Part shown: positions 16,774 to 24,532 of the stretch, piece after piece
Layout of the letters: the number at the start of each line of letters is the position of its first letter
Position numbering within the stretch: position 1 is the first letter of the stretch
From: Allorhizobium undicola ORS 992 = ATCC 700741
Lineage (GTDB): Bacteria > Pseudomonadota > Alphaproteobacteria > Rhizobiales > Rhizobiaceae
Direction: 5' to 3'
Assembly (NCBI RefSeq): GCF_000621665.1
Contig: NZ_KK211328.1
Coordinates: forward strand, 1,288-65,287
Length of the DNA: 64,000 nt
Position numbers and translations under genes: made by a program
The notes under the pieces: model-generated
What the model was told of the DNA's origin: nothing
Database searches by the model: none
What the model saw: the letters and a program-made list of their open reading frames with translations, nothing else

Positions 16774-18735
16774 TTACCCCTTGGCACCCCTTGCCCCCCT
16801 TGCCCCCCCTTGCCCCCCTTGCCCCTTTGGCAGAGCCGGAACGTCGATTAGCGCAGGCGCGAGACCAGCACGGGCGCGCGCGGCCATCATTTCATAGGCG
16901 CGTTCCAGATGCCGGGTAAAGCGAAGGGTCTCGAAAAGCGGTTCCTGCGTGATTGCGGTGGAAAGTTTTTGCCGCAAGGCGGCAAGTTCCCCGCCGTTGC
17001 GCGCCAGCCGGGCGGCCATGGCCACGAAGGCGTCGTCATCTCTCGTCACCAGTTCCGGCAGGCCCACTGCCCGCAACAGGCTTTCCGAAACGCGGGCGGA
17101 AAAGCTGCGGCCCGTTCTGGTCAGCACCGGCAGGCCCGCCCACAACATGTCGGAGGTGGTGGTGTGGCCGTTGCAGGGAAAACTGTCCAGCGCCAGATCG
17201 GCCAGCGGCAGGCGGCAGGTATGTTCGCCGTAATCCATGCGATCGGCAAAAATCAGCCGTTCAGGCGAAATGTCGCGGGCCGCCATCTCGTGACGCAGCC
17301 GCTCGCGCACGAAGTCATGCGGGCACAATATCCACATCAACGCCTCGGGGGCGGCCTTCATCACCCGCGCCCACAGGTCAAGCGTGAGCGGCGTGATCTT
17401 CTGCACACCGTTGAAGGAGGCGAAGACGAAAGCCTCCTCCGGCAGCCCATGGGCGGCGCGCCGGTCCGGCCTCGGGCGCGGCCTGCTGGTGGTGCTGTTG
17501 GCCTGATAGCATTCCGGCAAGCGGCAAAAGCGCTCCTTGAAATAGGGCTGGTTTTCGTCTGGCGCGACAATGGGATCGGCAATGACATAATCGAGATCCA
17601 CGCCGTTTACCGGACCGGGAAAGCCGAGATAGGTGGCCTTGACCGGCGCTGTCGAGAGGTTGACGATCTGCAACCGCGCCCCTGCCGTATGCCCCTTGAG
17701 ATCGACGAGGATGTCGATGCCGCGCCGGTCGATTTCCATTGCGGCCTGCCGGTCGTCGAGATGGGCGATCCGCACCACGTCATCGCGCAGCGGGCCGGGC
17801 AAGCGACCCGCCTTGTCTTCGGCGGTATGGCAGAACAGGGTTATGTCGAAACGGCCGCGATCATGGGCGATGAGGCTGTCGAGAAACAGCGTCATCGTGG
17901 CATGGGAGAAAAAATCGCTGGAAAGATAGCCGATTTTCAGCCGCGCCCCTTCCGGCGCAATCGCCCGCCTTGGCGGCGGCTGCGGCGGCGCATTCATGGC
18001 AATCATCCGGCTTTCCAGCGAGGGCTCTGCGAAAAGCGCCGGATCGTCGCACCACATGACGCGGTAAAGGATTTCCTCCGCCTGAAGCAGGGCGCGGGCG
18101 TAAGGGTCTTCCGGCGTCTGCATCATGGCGATATGCCGCCCGATCGTTTCCATGTCGCACATGTCATGGGCGGCAATGAAGCGGATCGCCTCCAGCGGCA
18201 CATTGTCCGGAAAGGTGGCTCTCGCCCGCTCCAGCAAGGCTTGCAGCCGGGCATAATCACCGGTGCTGCGGCAGAAGCGGGCGGCAAAGAATTGCGCTTC
18301 CGGATTGGTGGGTTCGAAATAATCGATCAGCGCCCGCATGGCCGCCTTGCCCTCCTCGTCCCATGGCCCCAACAGTTTCAGCGCCATGAGATAGACGAAA
18401 GCGCTATCCTGCCGGTTGGAAAGGGCTGCCTGCAAGCCTACCTGCCGAAAGGCATCGAAGAGCCCCGCCTTGTCATAAAGCGTTGCGGCAAGTTTGAGGA
18501 AACCGGCAGCCTTTTCCGGCTCGCCGCTTGCCCGGCCCGCCGTGGCGAAGGCTGCGGCGGCACCGGCCTCGTCGCCACGCTTGACGAGGATATTGCCGAT
18601 CAGGACCTGCGCCATCACGCCCGCCTCCCCCTTGGCGACAGCGGCCTGCCGCGCCATGGCAAGCGCCTTGTCATGGTCGCCCTGCCGATAGGCAGTCAGG
18701 GCCGCATCAAGCGATCTTGCGGGAGAAACGGCCAT
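16774..18735 (-). CDS. TPR-like/GT41 O-GlcNAc-transferase-type glycosyltransferase, paralogue 2
   Basis: 653 residues with the same two-part architecture. GT41 landmarks: YLSSDFFSHATMTLFL, KGHTAGARL, SFNGVQKITPLTLDLW and NGHTTTSDMLWAGLP. The C-terminus is unusual: PKGQGGQGGARGARGAKG, a Gly-rich tail encoded by imperfect G-tract repeats (16777-16830) just before the stop. The TAA stop is immediately followed by the ATG of paralogue 1, in frame, so readthrough would fuse the two enzymes. AAGGATAAC precedes the start. Paralogue 3 ends 15 nt upstream, so this is an operon. Confidence 0.85.
   Translation of the reverse strand: MAVSPARSLDAALTAYRQGDHDKALAMARQAAVAKGEAGVMAQVLIGNILVKRGDEAGAAAAFATAGRASGEPEKAAGFLKLAATLYDKAGLFDAFRQVGLQAALSNRQDSAFVYLMALKLLGPWDEEGKAAMRALIDYFEPTNPEAQFFAARFCRSTGDYARLQALLERARATFPDNVPLEAIRFIAAHDMCDMETIGRHIAMMQTPEDPYARALLQAEEILYRVMWCDDPALFAEPSLESRMIAMNAPPQPPPRRAIAPEGARLKIGYLSSDFFSHATMTLFLDSLIAHDRGRFDITLFCHTAEDKAGRLPGPLRDDVVRIAHLDDRQAAMEIDRRGIDILVDLKGHTAGARLQIVNLSTAPVKATYLGFPGPVNGVDLDYVIADPIVAPDENQPYFKERFCRLPECYQANSTTSRPRPRPDRRAAHGLPEEAFVFASFNGVQKITPLTLDLWARVMKAAPEALMWILCPHDFVRERLRHEMAARDISPERLIFADRMDYGEHTCRLPLADLALDSFPCNGHTTTSDMLWAGLPVLTRTGRSFSARVSESLLRAVGLPELVTRDDDAFVAMAARLARNGGELAALRQKLSTAITQEPLFETLRFTRHLERAYEMMAARARAGLAPALIDVPALPKGQGGQGGARGARGAKG
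16777..16830. repeat. G-tract repeat encoding a Gly-rich tail
   Basis: On the coding (minus) strand, units of 4 to 7 G separated by CAA or CA. On the plus strand these are C-runs of 6, 7 and 6 spaced by TTG. Such runs are prone to slipped-strand mispairing. A one-base change would alter the last residues and remove the stop before the next gene. Confidence 0.7.
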
Positions 18736-18750
18736 GTTATCCTTGCCTTG

Positions 18751-20667
18751 TCATTCATTCGGAAAAAAGCTTGCATTGGAAAAAGCGCTTGCCGGAACAT
18801 CGATATGGTCCGGCGGCAGGCCCGCACGGGCGCGTTCGGCCATCAACTCGTAACCCCGTTCCAGATGCCGGGTAAAGCGCGCCACATCGAACAGCGGAAA
18901 GGTTTCGCGCTGGCGGGCAAGTCTTTCCCTGACTTCGGCGAGGCGGTCGGGATGGCGGGCGAGCATGGCGGCTTTTTCCACGAAGTCCGCTTCATCCTGC
19001 GCCACCAGATCCGGCAGGCCGACGGCCCGCAACAGGCTTTCCGAAACCCGTCCGGCAAAGGTCTTGCCCTTGCGCGTCAAAACCGGCAGCCCCGCCCAGA
19101 GCGCATCGGAGGTGGTGGTGTGGCCGGTATAGATCAGCGTATCGAGCGCAAGATCGCAGGCTGCCATCTTGCTGATGAACAGGTCATAGGGCGACTGACC
19201 GGAAAAAACCAGCCGCTCCGGGCCGATCGCATGGGCGGCAAAGGCCGCTCTGAGGTTATCCTCCGCCGTTTCCGGCACGGCGATCAGGGCCAGCATGGCC
19301 TCCGGCACCGCACGCAGCACAGAGGCCCAGAGCGCAACCGCCTTGCCTTCGATTTTCTGCGCGCCGTTGAAAGATGCAAACAGGAAGACATTGTCCGGCA
19401 GACCGAGTTCGCCACGCGACAGGCTTTTCGGCCTTGGACGCAGTGCTGCGCCATTGGCCTGATAGGTTTCCGGCAGGCGGCACAGTTTTTCGCTGTAGAA
19501 GGGCTTGGCCGCATCGGGCGTGACGATGGGATCGGTTATGGCATAATCGAGATCCACGTCATGCACCGAACCCGGAAAGCCCAGATAGCTTGCCTTGACC
19601 GGCGCATCGCTGAGATCCACCACGTCAAGCCGGGCCCTGGCCGTATAACCATGCAGATCAATGAGAATATCGATGCCGAGATCACGAATGAGGGCGATGA
19701 TCTCGGCACTCGACCTGTCGCGGACAGGGATGATTTCACTGCGCAGCGGCTCGGGCCAATCGGCCTGCACCCGCGCCGCCTCCGGCTCGCTATAGCACAA
19801 AAGCACGACATCGAAGCGCGTTCGGTCATGGGCCAACAGTGACTCGAAAAACAGCGTCATCGTGGCATGACGGTGAAAGTCGCTGGAGAAATAGGCAAGC
19901 CGGATCCTGCCGGTGGCAGACATGGCCCGGCGCCGGGCAAGTCCGCCATGCAGGGCGCGATTGCGCAACACCTCCAGCGAGCCGAAGGAGGCAAGGGCGT
20001 TTTCGGCCTCGCTTTCGCTGCGCAGCAAACGGGCATAGTCAAATTCAAAGCGGCGCAGCCGGTCGCCAAAGCCGGGCTCATCGAACCGCGCGGTCAATTG
20101 CTCCATCAGCAGCAGCTCCGACCGGCCGCGCGCCATCACGATCAGCGCGCAAACCAGAAACGGGTTTTCCGGAAATCGCGAGACCGCGCCCTTAAGATAA
20201 TCGAAATAGCCGGATTGCCGGGAAAAGGCGCTGTGAAAGGCCACCAGCAATTCCAGATGCGGGCGCTGATCGGGATCGAGCGCGCCGATGATCGGCGCGG
20301 CTTCGGCCATCTGCCCTTGTGCAAACAGTGCTTTTGCGAGGCGAAACGCCAAATCCGCCGTCATCGGCAGGCGCGCCATGGCCTGCCCCGCCAGCCGGGC
20401 CACCGCCGCATGATCGGCAAGATCGGAATGAAGCGTCACGGCATGGGTCAAGGCGACATTGGCATTGGGCGATGCGCCGAGACCCACGCGCGCGAACGCC
20501 TCAGCCGCGCCGCGCCGGTCTGCCTGCTTCAGCCTTATGCCGCCGCGCAGGAAATCCACCATATCGGCAATGGCCGGCAGCGACGGATCGACCTGATCGG
20601 CAAGCGCAAGCGCCTTGTCCAACTCGCCCGTCCTGTAGGCGGCCAGCACCTGTTCAACCGTCGTCAC
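18751..20667 (-). CDS. TPR-like/GT41 O-GlcNAc-transferase-type glycosyltransferase, paralogue 3
   Basis: 638 residues; the most divergent of the three adjacent copies. GT41 landmarks: YFSSDFHRHATMTLFF, HGYTARARL, SFNGAQKIEGKAVALW and YTGHTTTSDALWAGLP (Tyr-Thr replaces Tyr/Cys-Asn before GHTTTSD). The start is GTG at 20667, supported by GGAGGCAGC directly upstream. It is the first gene of the asparaginase-ward run. A 19-bp perfect palindrome lies 17 bp before its start, and a small ORF with its own terminator lies further upstream. Acceptor protein unknown. Confidence 0.84.
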   Translation of the reverse strand: MTTVEQVLAAYRTGELDKALALADQVDPSLPAIADMVDFLRGGIRLKQADRRGAAEAFARVGLGASPNANVALTHAVTLHSDLADHAAVARLAGQAMARLPMTADLAFRLAKALFAQGQMAEAAPIIGALDPDQRPHLELLVAFHSAFSRQSGYFDYLKGAVSRFPENPFLVCALIVMARGRSELLLMEQLTARFDEPGFGDRLRRFEFDYARLLRSESEAENALASFGSLEVLRNRALHGGLARRRAMSATGRIRLAYFSSDFHRHATMTLFFESLLAHDRTRFDVVLLCYSEPEAARVQADWPEPLRSEIIPVRDRSSAEIIALIRDLGIDILIDLHGYTARARLDVVDLSDAPVKASYLGFPGSVHDVDLDYAITDPIVTPDAAKPFYSEKLCRLPETYQANGAALRPRPKSLSRGELGLPDNVFLFASFNGAQKIEGKAVALWASVLRAVPEAMLALIAVPETAEDNLRAAFAAHAIGPERLVFSGQSPYDLFISKMAACDLALDTLIYTGHTTTSDALWAGLPVLTRKGKTFAGRVSESLLRAVGLPDLVAQDEADFVEKAAMLARHPDRLAEVRERLARQRETFPLFDVARFTRHLERGYELMAERARAGLPPDHIDVPASAFSNASFFPNE

Positions 20668-20683
20668 GCTGCCTCCGCACCCC

Positions 20684-20725
20684 TAGAGCATTGCAGGTGA
20701 ACACGGGTTCACCTGCAATGCTCTA
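20684..20725. repeat. Nineteen-bp perfect palindrome upstream of paralogue 3
   Basis: Arms TAGAGCATTGCAGGTGAAC and GTTCACCTGCAATGCTCTA around ACGG. It lies 17 bp before the GTG start of the minus-strand glycosyltransferase, so in its mRNA leader it would fold close to the Shine-Dalgarno. Could be a repeat element, terminator or operator. Confidence 0.7.
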
Positions 20726-20740
20726 ACTCCTTGTTTCGGC

Positions 20741-20783
20741 GCATTTCCGGACGCAAAACCGACTACACTTTTGCTGGAAATGC
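20741..20783. repeat. REP-like palindrome, family A
   Basis: GCATTTCCGGACGCAAAACC, GACTACAC, then TTTTGCTGGAAATGC. Followed directly by a degenerate family B palindrome at about 20786-20813. Confidence 0.7.
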
Positions 20784-20953
20784 TTTACAGCGCCGCGTGC
20801 TTGATAAAACGCACAAAGGACGCCGTAACGTTTTCTTTTTGAGGCATAATCTTGTCGATCCTCGTTTCACTCCGGTCGGATTATGCTCCAGGGTTTTGAT
20901 AGCACTGCAACCTTGCGTCAAACCGGCAAGGCCGGGCACAGGACATGGTAGAA

Positions 20954-21014
20954 GAGAAAAGGGCCAACGAGAAAAGGGCCAACCAGAAAAGGGGCAAAAC
21001 GAGAAAAGGGCCGC
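20954..21014. repeat. Short tandem repeat, ~15-bp unit
   Basis: GAGAAAAGGGCCAAC twice exactly (20954-20983), then a 17-nt variant and a 14-nt partial unit. The last unit forms one arm of the adjacent terminator. No long gene spans it; an open frame of 103 codons crosses it but also runs through the palindromes. Confidence 0.75.
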
Positions 21015-21028
21015 TTGCGCGACCCTTT
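21005..21028 (-). terminator. Intrinsic terminator downstream of the 24-codon ORF
   Basis: On the minus strand: AAAGGGTCGC, loop GCAA, GCGGCCCTTT, then TCTCGTTTT. Ten-bp stem with one wobble and a stable tetraloop. It would end a transcript of roughly 200 nt starting above 21195. Confidence 0.7.
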
Positions 21029-21107
21029 CCATCTGGACATGAGATCTGATCTGAGATGAGACCGGTTTGGGCGGCGTTGCCACCGCCATCGTCCGCGGAG
21101 GATGCGA

Positions 21108-21182
21108 TCAGGCCGAGGGCTGCCCCTTCCCGACCATCACCTTTCCAAAGTCCACCATCGAGATCATACGCTCACTAGACAT
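21108..21182 (-). CDS. Small ORF (24 codons) with a perfect 12-nt Shine-Dalgarno
   Basis: ATG at 21182, stop at 21108; the product begins MSSERMISMVDF and ends KGQPSA. The ATG is preceded by AGGAGGTGATCC (21184-21195), the exact complement of the canonical 3' end of 16S rRNA, at ideal distance. A StuI-type hairpin (AGGCCT-GGCG-AGGCCT) lies about 33 nt upstream of the Shine-Dalgarno, and an intrinsic terminator about 80 nt after the stop. I recognise no family. It could be a functional small protein, a leader peptide for the glycosyltransferase run downstream, or part of a small RNA. No strong sigma-70 promoter was recognised. Confidence 0.55.
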   Translation of the reverse strand: MSSERMISMVDFGKVMVGKGQPSA

Positions 21183-21284
21183 TGGATCACCTCCTCTCAG
21201 TTCGTTGACGTTGATGAGAAGGTAGGCCTCGCCAGGCCTCTATTCAAGGCAAGCTTCATAAATAATCGTAGCAATCCGTGATTA

Positions 21285-22283
21285 TCACAGCGTCAGCATG
21301 ATCTTGCCGATATGGTTGCTTTCCTCCATCAGCCGATGCGCCTGCGCCACCTCTTCCAGCGGCAGCACGGCATGGATGACGGGTGCAAGCTTGCCCTCTT
21401 CCAGAAGCGGCCAGACATGGGTGAGAAGATCGTCGCGGATGGCGCGCTTTTCCTCTGCCATGCGCGGGCGCATGGTGGAGCCCGTTACCGTCAGCCGCTT
21501 GACCATGATCGGGCCAAGATTGACCTTTTCGGCCACCGCGCCTCCCAGAAAAGCGATGATCGACAGGCAGCCATCCTTGGCCAGCGAGGCGATGTTTTTT
21601 TCCAGATAGGCCGCGCCGATCATGTCGAGAATGACATCCACGCCCTTTCCGCCGGTTTCGGCCTTGATGACCTCGGCGAAATCCTCGCTGCGATAGTTGA
21701 TGCCGCGCCGGGCGCCGAGCTTTTCCACCGCCCGGCATTTCTCGTCCGAGCCCGCCGTGGCAAAGGCCGTGGCGCCGAAGGCGCGGGCAAGCTGGATGGC
21801 CGTGGTGCCGATGCCGGATGTGCCGCCATGCACCAGCACGGTTTCATGCTCGGTCAGGCCCGCCATCTGGAAGAGATTGGCCCAGACGGTGAAGAAGGTT
21901 TCCGGCAGCGCCGCCGCCTTCACCGCGTCATAGCCTTTTGGAAACGGCAGGACCTGACCGGCGGGCAGCGTGCAATAATCGGCATAGCCGCCGCCATTGG
22001 CCAGCCCGCACACCTTGTCGCCGGGCTTGAATTCGCTCACCCCCTCGCCAAGCGCCACAACCTCGCCCGCCACTTCCAGACCCAGAACCGGGCTTGCATC
22101 CTTAGGCGGGGGATAGATGCCCTGGCGCTGCGCCACATCGGGCCGGTTCACCCCCGCCGCCTCCACCTTCACCAGCACCTCGCCCGCCTTCACGGGCGGC
22201 AGCGGGCCGGAGGAAAGTTGCATGACCTCAGGCCCGCCATGGGCGGGAAGATCGATAAATCGCATGGTTGTGGGAAGGGTCAT
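21285..22283 (-). CDS. NAD(P)H:quinone oxidoreductase, PIG3/Qor type (zinc-independent MDR)
   Basis: 332 residues, medium-chain dehydrogenase/reductase fold. Seen: [17 protein letters not shown] and [18 protein letters not shown] in the catalytic domain, then [20 protein letters not shown], the NADPH-binding Rossmann loop. The Cys/His zinc ligands of alcohol dehydrogenases are absent, as expected for quinone reductases. It lies between glycosyltransferase paralogues 3 and 4 on the same strand, about 95 bp from paralogue 4, but shows no obvious functional tie to them. Confidence 0.88.
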   Translation of the reverse strand: MTLPTTMRFIDLPAHGGPEVMQLSSGPLPPVKAGEVLVKVEAAGVNRPDVAQRQGIYPPPKDASPVLGLEVAGEVVALGEGVSEFKPGDKVCGLANGGGYADYCTLPAGQVLPFPKGYDAVKAAALPETFFTVWANLFQMAGLTEHETVLVHGGTSGIGTTAIQLARAFGATAFATAGSDEKCRAVEKLGARRGINYRSEDFAEVIKAETGGKGVDVILDMIGAAYLEKNIASLAKDGCLSIIAFLGGAVAEKVNLGPIMVKRLTVTGSTMRPRMAEEKRAIRDDLLTHVWPLLEEGKLAPVIHAVLPLEEVAQAHRLMEESNHIGKIMLTL

Positions 22284-22379
22284 GACATGCCTCGGAAGTG
22301 GTTTCTTCCCCCCTTACCTAGTAAAGCCACAGAGGAAAGGAAAGGAGGCGGATCGACGCGGGCGCAATCTCCCCGCCTC

Positions 22380-24344
22380 TCACAGAAAGGGTTCGCGGCG
22401 CGGGGCAAGGGCTGGAACATCCATATGGTCGGGTGCCAGCCCTGCACGGGCGCGGTCGGCCATCATCTCATAGGCCCTCTCAAGATGACGGGTGAAACGC
22501 CCGGTATCGTAAAGCGGCATGATCCCCCGGTTTTCGGCAAGCCGGGCGCGCAGCGCCGCCAGCGCCGGTCTGTCATGCGCCAGACGGCGCGCCTCGGCCA
22601 CGAAGCCCGCCTCGTCGGCCGCCACCAGTTCCGGCAGGCCGATGGCCGAAAGCAGGCTTTGCGATACCCGCGCGGCAAAGGTTTCTCCCTGCCGGGTCAG
22701 CACCGGCAGGCCACCCCACAACAGGTCGGAGGTGGTGGTGTGGCCGTTATAGGGAAAGGTATCGAGCGCCAGATCGGCAAGCCCCACCCGGCTCAGGTGA
22801 TCGGCATAGCGGATTGGTTCGGCCAGAAGAATGCGCTCGCGCCCGATGCCGAGCCTGTCAAATTCGGCCAGCAGGTTGGCCTGCGCCACCTCGCCCTGGC
22901 AGAGGATCCAGAACAGGCTGTCCGGCACGGCGTGCAGCACCTTGGCCCAGAGCTGCATGGTTTGCGGCGTGATCTTCTGCTGCGAATTGAAGGAGCCGAA
23001 GATGAAAGCTCCTTCCGGCAACCCATGCGCGGCGCGGCTTTCTGCACGCGGGCGCGGCTTGGTCACGCTGCAATTGCCCTGATAGCTATCGGGCAGGCGG
23101 CAGAGCTTTTCCTCGAACCACGGCTTGGCCGCATCCGGCGTGACGATGGGGTCGGTGATGTGATAATCGAGACCCAGGCCCCGCACCGAGCCGGGAAAGC
23201 CGATCCATGTGGCCTTGACCGGCGCATCGCAAATCGCCACCGCCTCGCCGCAACTGCCGCTGGTATGGCCCTTGAGGTCGATCAGGACGTCGATGCCGCG
23301 CCTTGCGATTTCATCGGCCAGCCCATCCATGTCGAGATGGTCCACCGGCAGGATTTCCGCTTGCAGCACCGGGTCCCAGCCCTTTTGCGCCTGCCGCGCA
23401 GCGGCGGGCGTATTGCAGAAAAAGGTAATGTCGAAACGGCTGCGGTCATGGGCCACGAACACATCGTAGAGCAGATAGATGGTGGCGTGGTTGTAGAGAT
23501 CGCTGGACACATAGCCGATCCGCAATTTTTCATTCGCCGGGCGCACCTTCCGGCGCGGGCGCAGCGCGGAAAGGCGCTTGCGCAGCTGGTCGATGGCGCC
23601 GGACGGGCTTGCCAGAATGGCCGGATCATCGCTCCAGTAACAGCGCGTCAGCGGCGGATCGCGATAAAGGATTTCCGCCGCCACCGCGTTTTCCTTCGCC
23701 CGCTTTTCCTGGGATTGCTCTTGTAAAAGGTCAGCCATGTCCTGCCATTGCCGCATGGCGGGAAAGATCAGCTGCGAGCGTGCCATCGTAAAATAAAGCA
23801 TGGCCACGAAACTGTCGTCGGGCGTGGCCTCGTAGCGGGCAAGCAGCAGCTGGCGAAGCGCATCGTGGCGGCGCATGGTCTGGTAATAACCGCTGACCAG
23901 TTGCAAATGCCAGTTATTGCCCATGTCGAGAAAGGGAAAAAGCGCTTCCAGCTCGCCATGATGTCCCGCTTTCAGCAGGGCATCGGCCATGTCCTTCACA
24001 AGGTCTGCGCCAGGGGGCTGGCTTTTGGCCACCTCAACCGCCACGGCACCCAGCAGGTCTGCCCTGCCTGATTGCAGATAGAGCCGTGCGGCAAAAGCTG
24101 AAAATTTCTGCGCTTCCTGCGGGATAAGCCGCCCGGCGGCCAGAAAATGGCTGGCTGCGGCCAGCCTGTCTTCCTGCTTCAGATGAATATTGGCGCAAAG
24201 CATATGCGCCTGCCCCGCATGATCGCCCGGCAGGGCAAGGGCGGCCTTCAGCCCGGCAAGCGCCTCTGCGAGCGCGCCCGCCTTGTAATGCGTTATGCCG
24301 GCGGCAAGATGTTCGGCGGCGGAGGCAGGCGGCAAATCGGGCAT
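22380..24344 (-). CDS. TPR-like/GT41 O-GlcNAc-transferase-type glycosyltransferase, paralogue 4
   Basis: 654 residues from the ATG at 24344 (an in-frame ATG at 24413 adds 23 residues with no family match). N-terminal helical repeats (~1-230) and GT41 domain: YVSSDLYNHATIYLLYDVF, KGHTSG, SFNSQQKITPQTMQLW and NGHTTTSDLLWGGLP. It is most similar to paralogue 1 at 14845, including near-identical DNA around the KPRPRAESRAAHGLPE segment, although paralogues 2 and 3 lie between. This suggests duplication plus gene conversion. All likely catalytic residues are present. Acceptor unknown. Confidence 0.85.
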   Translation of the reverse strand: MPDLPPASAAEHLAAGITHYKAGALAEALAGLKAALALPGDHAGQAHMLCANIHLKQEDRLAAASHFLAAGRLIPQEAQKFSAFAARLYLQSGRADLLGAVAVEVAKSQPPGADLVKDMADALLKAGHHGELEALFPFLDMGNNWHLQLVSGYYQTMRRHDALRQLLLARYEATPDDSFVAMLYFTMARSQLIFPAMRQWQDMADLLQEQSQEKRAKENAVAAEILYRDPPLTRCYWSDDPAILASPSGAIDQLRKRLSALRPRRKVRPANEKLRIGYVSSDLYNHATIYLLYDVFVAHDRSRFDITFFCNTPAAARQAQKGWDPVLQAEILPVDHLDMDGLADEIARRGIDVLIDLKGHTSGSCGEAVAICDAPVKATWIGFPGSVRGLGLDYHITDPIVTPDAAKPWFEEKLCRLPDSYQGNCSVTKPRPRAESRAAHGLPEGAFIFGSFNSQQKITPQTMQLWAKVLHAVPDSLFWILCQGEVAQANLLAEFDRLGIGRERILLAEPIRYADHLSRVGLADLALDTFPYNGHTTTSDLLWGGLPVLTRQGETFAARVSQSLLSAIGLPELVAADEAGFVAEARRLAHDRPALAALRARLAENRGIMPLYDTGRFTRHLERAYEMMADRARAGLAPDHMDVPALAPRREPFL

Positions 24345-24532
24345 TGGCAATCCATTTCCCCGCAAGAATACGGGGGTTCTCGTAAGGCAGGGCCATGCAG
24401 CCTCCTGAAGCATGAGACAGCATGGGCCCTGCCCGATCTATCCCGCAAAGCCTGCCGGGGGCTTGCGAGCGGGCGTTTGCGCCGTCATCAGAGCGCTTTT
24501 TGAAGCATGATCCCCGCTTCGTGCCGGGCCGA

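Noticed and set aside
16909..19842. 977-codon plus-strand open frame opposite glycosyltransferase paralogues 2 and 3
   Set aside because: It is antisense to two genes with clear GT41 motifs and crosses their junction. Its product is Arg/His/Gly-rich with no domain, as expected when GC-rich third positions remove stops.
20954..21014. Possible CRISPR-like array
   Set aside because: The repeats are contiguous 15-bp units without spacers and there is no cas gene.
20731..21042. 103-codon plus-strand frame with REKGQ repeats
   Set aside because: It runs through palindromic repeats and a terminator arm; the repeated pentapeptide simply reflects the 15-bp tandem repeat.
21312..23726. 804-codon plus-strand frame opposite the quinone reductase and paralogue 4
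   Set aside because: Antisense shadow over two well-supported genes and their intergenic space; no ribosome site and no recognisable domain.
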